A DNA stretch of 45,255 bases. It comes from Balneolaceae bacterium UBA3186. GTDB lineage: Bacteria > Bacteroidota > Rhodothermia > Balneolales > Balneolaceae. A model generated the notes under the pieces. The model was not told where the DNA came from. It saw only the letters and a program-made list of their open reading frames with translations, and did no database searches. The DNA lies in NCBI GenBank assembly GCA_002364085.1, contig DEXK01000020.1, positions 143,370 to 188,624 on the forward strand, read 5' to 3'. Each line of letters opens with the position of its first letter. The stretch's first letter is position 1. The translations under genes and the position numbers were made by a program. Positions 40,573-45,255 of the stretch are shown here, in pieces.

Positions 40573-42066
40573 TCAGTCAACCCAATTCTTGCTCTTCTCC
40601 ACCGCCTGATTCCATTTTTCTAACAGTCTTTCTTTTTCTGATGTTTTCATTTCCGGCTCAAACCTTGCATCAATTTCCCATTTCTTTTGTAGCTCGTCTG
40701 TGCTTTTCCAGAAGCCAACAGCCAGGCCAGCTAAATATGCGGCTCCTAGTGCGGTTGTTTCCGTTACTTTTGGTCTCACGATCGGAATTCCAAGAATATC
40801 AGACTGAAACTGCGTGAGTGTTTTATTTACAGAAGCTCCGCCATCAACCCGGAGCTCTTTAATTGAAATTCCTGAATCCGCTTCCATTGCCGTCAGCACA
40901 TCTTTCACCTGAAATGCGATTCCTTCGAGCGCGGCTCTTGCTATGTGTCCGGCTGTTGCTCCACGCGTTAGCCCATACATGGCTCCGCGAGCTTTTTGAT
41001 CCCAATGCGGGGCGCCAAGTCCTGCAAACGCGGGAACCAGATATACTCCTCCATTATCTTTTTCTGTCAAAGCCAGTTTTTCCACATCTGCTGATGATTT
41101 AATAATTCCCAAACCATCTCTTAGCCACTGAACCAGCGCTCCCGCAATAAATATTGAACCTTCCAAAGCATAGGTCGTCTCACCGTTCATTTGCCAACCA
41201 ATTGTAGTTAACAAGTTGTTCTCAGAAGTGATCGCTTTTTCTCCCGTGTTGAACATGATAAAAGAACCTGTTCCATACGTATTCTTAAGCATTCCGGGCT
41301 CAAGACACATTTGTCCGAACAGCGCAGCTTGCTGATCTCCGGCTATTCCTGAAATTGGAATTCCTTTTTCAAAGCAATCCAGCTCAGCCGCTGCAATTTC
41401 TCCGCTCGAAGAACAAACATTTGGTAACACATTTTCCGGGATGTCCATTAGCTCCAAAAGTTCTGTATCCCATTCTTTGTCATGGATATTGAAAAGAAGT
41501 GTACGTGAAGCATTTGTAATATCCGTAACGTGCTTTTTTCCTTTAGTAAGATTCCATATCAACCAGCAGTCTATTGTTCCGAAAGCAAGTTTGCCTTCTT
41601 CTGCTTTTTCTCGGGCGCCCTCAACATTATCGAGAATCCACTTAAGCTTCGTTCCTGAGAAATAGCTATCTAAAACGAGCCCCGTTTTTTGCTGAATTTT
41701 ATCTGACCATCCGTCATTCCTGAGCTCATCACAGTAATCTGACGTTCTTCGGTCTTGCCATACAATAGCATTATAAACCGGCTTTCCCGTTTCCTTATCC
41801 CAAACTACGGTAGTTTCTCTTTGGTTTGTGATCCCTATCGCGGCTATTGTTTTCCCGCCTTCGGTATATTTTGAAACGACTTCTTCAATTACTTCTTTTT
41901 GGGAGTTCCAAATCTCCTCGGGATCATGTTCTACCCAGCCATCATTTGGGAAATGTTGTTTAAATTCTTTTTGAGCAACATGTTCAACCTCTCCTTTTTT
42001 ATTGAAAAGAATTGCTCTGGAGCTGGTTGTTCCCTGATCTATGGATAGGATGTATTCTTTAGCCAT
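40573..42066 (-). CDS. glpK: Glycerol kinase
   Basis: 497 residues of the FGGY family. The N-terminal phosphate motif SIDQGTTSSRAI includes D10. WVEHDPEEIW, the NQRETTVVWDKETGKP loop, GIAGDQQAALFGQ, TYGTGSF and the C-terminal RVDGGASVNK with LGAAYLAGL follow. It phosphorylates glycerol to glycerol 3-phosphate in the cytoplasm. It lies 15 bp after the 131-residue unknown gene and is followed by the hairpin-rich gap before glpD. No glpF or glpR is seen beside it. Confidence 0.97.
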   Translation of the reverse strand: MAKEYILSIDQGTTSSRAILFNKKGEVEHVAQKEFKQHFPNDGWVEHDPEEIWNSQKEVIEEVVSKYTEGGKTIAAIGITNQRETTVVWDKETGKPVYNAIVWQDRRTSDYCDELRNDGWSDKIQQKTGLVLDSYFSGTKLKWILDNVEGAREKAEEGKLAFGTIDCWLIWNLTKGKKHVTDITNASRTLLFNIHDKEWDTELLELMDIPENVLPNVCSSSGEIAAAELDCFEKGIPISGIAGDQQAALFGQMCLEPGMLKNTYGTGSFIMFNTGEKAITSENNLLTTIGWQMNGETTYALEGSIFIAGALVQWLRDGLGIIKSSADVEKLALTEKDNGGVYLVPAFAGLGAPHWDQKARGAMYGLTRGATAGHIARAALEGIAFQVKDVLTAMEADSGISIKELRVDGGASVNKTLTQFQSDILGIPIVRPKVTETTALGAAYLAGLAVGFWKSTDELQKKWEIDARFEPEMKTSEKERLLEKWNQAVEKSKNWVD

Positions 42067-42081
42067 GAAGAAAACATAATG

Positions 42082-42477
42082 CTATTTTTGTATTTCTTCT
42101 GCTTTATTTTGTAGCCACTTAAAAGCTTTCTCTTTATCCACAAAAATTTTAGACACCAATCCGTTATTACTGGCAACCGTTTCCCAGAATTTCCAATAAT
42201 ATAATTTTGAGCTTTCCACAAAAAGAGCCGTTATCACGTATTTGTGTTTAATATTTAGCTTTTCATTTTTCTTTGGATCAAAAAACTCCATAACCTGCAA
42301 TATACCGGCATCCAACTCAACCTTACTTAAATCCTTTAATAATTTATAACCAAGGTTATGTGCTTTTTCCCGGCCTTTGTAGCTGATTTCTATTGCGGAT
42401 TCTAAATTTAGTTTTCCGGTTGCTACAACTTCCAGTATTTCTGTTTCATCATGTTTTATGAATTCAATTTCATACAT
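42082..42477 (-). CDS. Hypothetical protein, SpoIIAA/STAS-like layout
   Basis: 131 residues. The opening IEFIKHDETEILEVVATGKL, the central YKGREKAHNLGYKLLKDLSKVE, the FVESSKLYYWKFWETVA stretch and a C-terminal ending FKWLQNKAEEIQK give an alternating beta-alpha pattern reminiscent of SpoIIAA-like (STAS) proteins; I have no firm family match. There is no membrane segment or signal. It lies between a patatin gene (81 bp) and glpK (15 bp), on the same strand as both, and may be co-transcribed with glpK. Confidence 0.65.
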   Translation of the reverse strand: MYEIEFIKHDETEILEVVATGKLNLESAIEISYKGREKAHNLGYKLLKDLSKVELDAGILQVMEFFDPKKNEKLNIKHKYVITALFVESSKLYYWKFWETVASNNGLVSKIFVDKEKAFKWLQNKAEEIQK

Positions 42478-42558
42478 TGCAGCCCATCTTATTAATGCTC
42501 ACATGAATAAACTAAATATTACTTCTTCTGTAAAGTTTTTTATTCCGACTAAACTGAG

Positions 42559-43434
42559 CTAAACAAATTTAACCAATGCATTTCTGAAAGCTCTGGCTCC
42601 TATTTCCACAAGCTGCTTAGATTTGTAAAACTCAAATGTATCGCAGGTTTCTCTTGGTACTTCGACTAAAATATCCGGTTTGTAATGTTCTATCATTAAT
42701 TCTGTAAGCCTGTCTTGTGTAAAGCTGAATGTGCTTTCCATTAGCTCAAACAGAGAAAAAGATTCTATTTTCTTCTCTTCGCTTTTTGTTAACTCTTTAA
42801 TTGAATCCGGCAGTATACTTTCAAACCAATATCTTTTTCTCTGCTTTTTTTCTTCCTTAACTAACAGTTCTTCCACTATTGTTTTTGAGTTTATATCTAC
42901 AGCAACAATAATTGCATCTTCTCTTTTATTGACGAGATTTATAGGCAACGGATTTAAAACACCTCCATCAACCAAAACCTTTTCTTCATCAACAATGGGA
43001 GTAAAAATCCCGGGAATGGATACTGAGGCCCTCAATGCTTTAAAAAGGTCTCCTTCTTTAAAATGAACCTCCTTGTGATGTTTCATATCGGTTGCAACTG
43101 CTGTAAAAGGAATTTTAAAGTCTTCTATTTTCTGTTGTCCGGTAACCTCTATATGTTTTCCGAACAATCTTTCACCTTTTACAAACCCCTGAGAAGTAAA
43201 TGTGAAATCCAACAGATCAAAAACTCCTTTTTTGGTGAGGCTTAGCATCCATTTTTTGTATTCCGGTAGCTGACCTGCACAGTAAATTCCTCCTACAACC
43301 GCCCCCATTGAACAACCTATTACTTCTATGATCTCATAGCCTTCTTTTTCAAGTTCCTCTATAACTCCGATATGTGCTACTCCTCTGGCTCCTCCGGAAC
43401 CTAATACGAGATGTACTTTTTTCTTCTCTGACAT
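42559..43434 (-). CDS. Patatin-like phospholipase
   Basis: 291 residues of the RssA-type patatin family. The oxyanion loop GSGGARG is at 12-18, the nucleophile S42 in GCSMG (40-44), and the catalytic aspartate D156 in DGG. ASVSIPGIFTPI precedes it. It should hydrolyse acyl esters of lipids through a Ser-Asp dyad. No signal peptide or barrel domain is present, so it is probably cytoplasmic or membrane-associated. It follows the YiiX-like hydrolase after 24 bp on the minus strand, so the two may be one envelope-lipid unit. Confidence 0.9.
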   Translation of the reverse strand: MSEKKKVHLVLGSGGARGVAHIGVIEELEKEGYEIIEVIGCSMGAVVGGIYCAGQLPEYKKWMLSLTKKGVFDLLDFTFTSQGFVKGERLFGKHIEVTGQQKIEDFKIPFTAVATDMKHHKEVHFKEGDLFKALRASVSIPGIFTPIVDEEKVLVDGGVLNPLPINLVNKREDAIIVAVDINSKTIVEELLVKEEKKQRKRYWFESILPDSIKELTKSEEKKIESFSLFELMESTFSFTQDRLTELMIEHYKPDILVEVPRETCDTFEFYKSKQLVEIGARAFRNALVKFV

Positions 43435-43458
43435 TATTTCTTGTCAATAATTATACTT

Positions 43459-44925
43459 CTAATTCTTACAACCAGATTCTTTCTCAGCTAATTTAACCAA
43501 TTCCCAATACGGCGGTTTATATCCGTTTTCTTCGATAAATGAATCAACAGCTATTGAGGTTTTCTCTTTCAACTCTTTATGTCTTTGTATAAAGGCGTCG
43601 CTTTTCAACGCTTGGGTTGCACTCACTCCTTCAGGAATCGGTCCTTCCGATTCAAACTGATTTTTGATCCAACTGTTTCCTTTCATAATCCTTGCAAAAG
43701 GAAGCATCAGCGGATTGAATTCTATCTCTTCTCCTTGTTCGGTACACACAAGCATGGCATCTATTACCGCGTTATATAAATGATCATCGAACAAGCTTTC
43801 AGCACTTCTCCACTCAGCCACTACGGAAAGTTGGGGATCGTACTCCAAGTCTGACGGCATTTGTGTTACAAAATTCTCGACCCCAAAAGTGTTCAGTAAT
43901 TTCACAACTCCATTAGATGATATGGTTGATTCCGATTCCCACAACTGAATTCCATTATTTTTGTAAGCATATGATCCTACTTCAGAACAAAACATAGCTT
44001 CGGGATCATAAAAGTTCATTTTGAAATCGTAAGGAATGTGTCGCTGCTGAACTTCTTCAAACATTTCTTTAGCAGCAATATGAGGAAGCATTGGGTTTTT
44101 CTGCATTTCAGAAAGATCAGCTCTGGGGCGCAAAACCATAAACCGAAGCTTTCGGTCTTTGATGTATTCCTCCAGCGTAGCGATAGCAACACCTCGTTCT
44201 ATATGTGCCTCTATCAAATAAGGAATATTGGTTCCTTCCTCTACATAGATCAAAGCAACGTGCGAAAAGTTACCTGGATAATCATTTCCCCTTGAAATAA
44301 GTGCTGAAACTTCCGCTCCTCCTCGTGATACCAATAGATCTCCACTGTGAACTTTTATTCCCAAAATATTTGTAGACGGCGTTTGTGATTCCTCTTCTTT
44401 TACATACAAAACCGGATCAATAGGCCCTTCTGACTGCAATAAAACTTCTTCTACTGTTGCGCGCATTCCATACAGCGTTTTATAAAGAATATCTCTGGTT
44501 TCTTTTTCTGATATATCCCATTCCGCAGACAGATCTTTGATCACTCTTCGTGCTCTGTTATATACCTCAAAAAACTCAGGATTTTGTAATTCCTGTGCAG
44601 CAATAACCGGAGCCAACTCAAAGAAACTCAGAAGGAGTTCGTCGAAAATAACATCATCCGGTTCGGGTTTTCTTTTTTCAATTTCATCAACAACTGAGAA
44701 CAGATCAGATATAAGAGCTTCAATAACTCCGGGTGTAATTATCTCTTTATCTGCTTTTGCTTCAGTAAATTTACTTTCCAGAAAATCCCATCGTTCATCC
44801 TGATCCCAGATAAAAGGAGTGGAATTACCTTCGCTTTCAATGTTGATGGTTGAGTTGTCGGGAATCAGTAATAATCCGTAGAGAATGATTATTCCCAGAA
44901 GGGTAATGCTAAGTTTCTTTTTCAT
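43459..44925 (-). CDS. YiiX/YebB-like NlpC/P60-superfamily cysteine hydrolase
   Basis: 488 residues. A hydrophobic N-terminus (about 3-21) acts as anchor or signal. A helical part follows (45-185). Then comes the YiiX-like (DUF830, C92) catalytic domain from KVHSGDLLVSRGG at 191: H222 in NFSHVALIYV, E239 in YLIEAHIERGVAI, and C313 in AMFCSEV, the usual order in this circularly permuted fold. Substrates of the family are not settled (amide or lipid-linked bonds are proposed). It is first in the run with patatin and the unknown protein. The helical N-terminal part is longer than in YiiX itself. Confidence 0.82.
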   Translation of the reverse strand: MKKKLSITLLGIIILYGLLLIPDNSTINIESEGNSTPFIWDQDERWDFLESKFTEAKADKEIITPGVIEALISDLFSVVDEIEKRKPEPDDVIFDELLLSFFELAPVIAAQELQNPEFFEVYNRARRVIKDLSAEWDISEKETRDILYKTLYGMRATVEEVLLQSEGPIDPVLYVKEEESQTPSTNILGIKVHSGDLLVSRGGAEVSALISRGNDYPGNFSHVALIYVEEGTNIPYLIEAHIERGVAIATLEEYIKDRKLRFMVLRPRADLSEMQKNPMLPHIAAKEMFEEVQQRHIPYDFKMNFYDPEAMFCSEVGSYAYKNNGIQLWESESTISSNGVVKLLNTFGVENFVTQMPSDLEYDPQLSVVAEWRSAESLFDDHLYNAVIDAMLVCTEQGEEIEFNPLMLPFARIMKGNSWIKNQFESEGPIPEGVSATQALKSDAFIQRHKELKEKTSIAVDSFIEENGYKPPYWELVKLAEKESGCKN

Positions 44926-45090
44926 GGATAGAATTTAATAAATGCTATTCGTCTTCCCACTTAAATTTAAAGATTTAACTTACAAAAATAGACCTGGTTT
45001 ATTAGAAAGACGACTATTTTTAAAATATGTCAGTCTTTCATAAATACTTCCAACTACACCGACCTTTAGAATTATTGGCGATCCAAGAAC

Positions 45091-45127
45091 GTAATGAAAT
45101 CGACGGCTCCGAAGGAGCAATCATTAC
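45091..45127. repeat. Nested palindrome
   Basis: Outer arms GTAATGA (45091-45097) and TCATTAC (45121-45127) enclose GCTCC-GAA-GGAGC (about 45106-45118). Similar GTAATG strings follow at 45174 and 45190, so related pieces lie close by. Confidence 0.6.
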
Positions 45128-45230
45128 ACTCAGGTTGATTCGTGAATGTGTTCAGTAAGAACGAAGACCTTTTGTAATGATTAGTCGATGTAATGGAGTT
45201 CGCGCCAATAATTCTTGTCGGGAGTTTTTG

Positions 45231-45254
45231 GTACTTTTGTCGGTACAAAAGTAC
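45231..45254. repeat. Perfect palindrome at the window end
   Basis: GTACTTTTGT (45231-45240) pairs with ACAAAAGTAC (45245-45254) around a CGGT loop. The flank continues beyond the window. Confidence 0.7.
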
Positions 45255-45255
45255 A

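Larger units (their letters stand above)
44926..45255. other. Non-coding right end with two palindromes
   Basis: No supported gene is present. It holds the promoter side of the YiiX-like gene and two palindromic repeats. A 43-codon frame at 45027-45158 overlaps one palindrome and shows no family character. Confidence 0.55.

Noticed and set aside
45027..45158. 43-codon frame beginning MSVFHKYFQLHRPLELL
   Set aside because: It crosses a palindrome, is short, and has no recognisable features or neighbours.

Overview
This 45 kb window is a chromosomal, mostly housekeeping region of a low-GC (about 40% by eye) Bacteroidota-like bacterium, most probably Balneolota (Balneola/Gracilimonas type). The reasons are: a secreted multidomain protein with an NPFNPST-type C-terminal sorting domain; the L28-L33-DUF4295 ribosomal trio; a glutamate/alanine-tailed ribosomal protein S16; promoters of the TTG-N19/20-TAnnTTTG class; and almost no Shine-Dalgarno sequences. 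The lineage is inferred from protein character, not from a search.

Layout. 1-7.1 kb is the most repeat-rich part: a RAYT (REP-associated tyrosine transposase) tail at the left edge, a 1078-residue secreted endonuclease I/lamin-tail protein (minus), a decayed second RAYT with REP palindromes, a DUF1643 gene, tyrA, and about 1 kb of stacked palindromic repeats. 7.1-14.7 kb carries uvrB, a MarR regulator, an M20 amidohydrolase, the minus-strand run yqeY-cvpA-tyrS-exoA and the ribosomal trio rpmB-rpmG-DUF4295. 14.9-19.4 kb is gyrB-gyrA. 19.4-23.1 kb is a minus-strand block of tRNA-Asp, mnmG, rsmG and a WYL regulator; two parS-like sites lie in and at the start of rsmG, which places the window near the replication origin. 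23.1-25.5 kb holds a glutathione peroxidase and a tightly coupled plus-strand trio (barrel-like exported protein, unknown 99-residue protein, MBL hydrolase).

25.5-30.7 kb is a minus-strand series: fabI, ruvC-ruvA, phoB/phoR-like two-component genes and a mannose-1-phosphate guanylyltransferase. 30.8-32.4 kb holds a small membrane protein and a probable lipoprotein. 32.7-37.3 kb is the classical ffh-rpsP-rimM-trmD-rplS-adk cluster. 37.3-44.9 kb is a minus-strand series: YiiX-like hydrolase, patatin, an unknown protein, glpK, glpD, glutaminase and a frameshifted membrane-protein gene. The right end is non-coding with palindromes.

How it works together. The core is replication and topology (gyrBA, parS sites, DnaA-box pairs at gyrB and ffh), repair (uvrB, ruvAC, exoA), and translation and protein targeting (tyrS, tRNA-Asp, mnmG, rsmG, trmD, rimM, L19, S16, L28, L33, ffh). 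Around it sit glycerol/glutamine catabolism, fatty-acid synthesis and envelope functions. I do not see a CRISPR array, a prophage or a recognisable defence island. The points most worth a second look are the REP palindrome read in frame inside RAYT genes, the two parS-like sites in rsmG without parAB beside them, the S16 tail, a probable structured leader before the secreted nuclease, and the repeat elements around tyrA.
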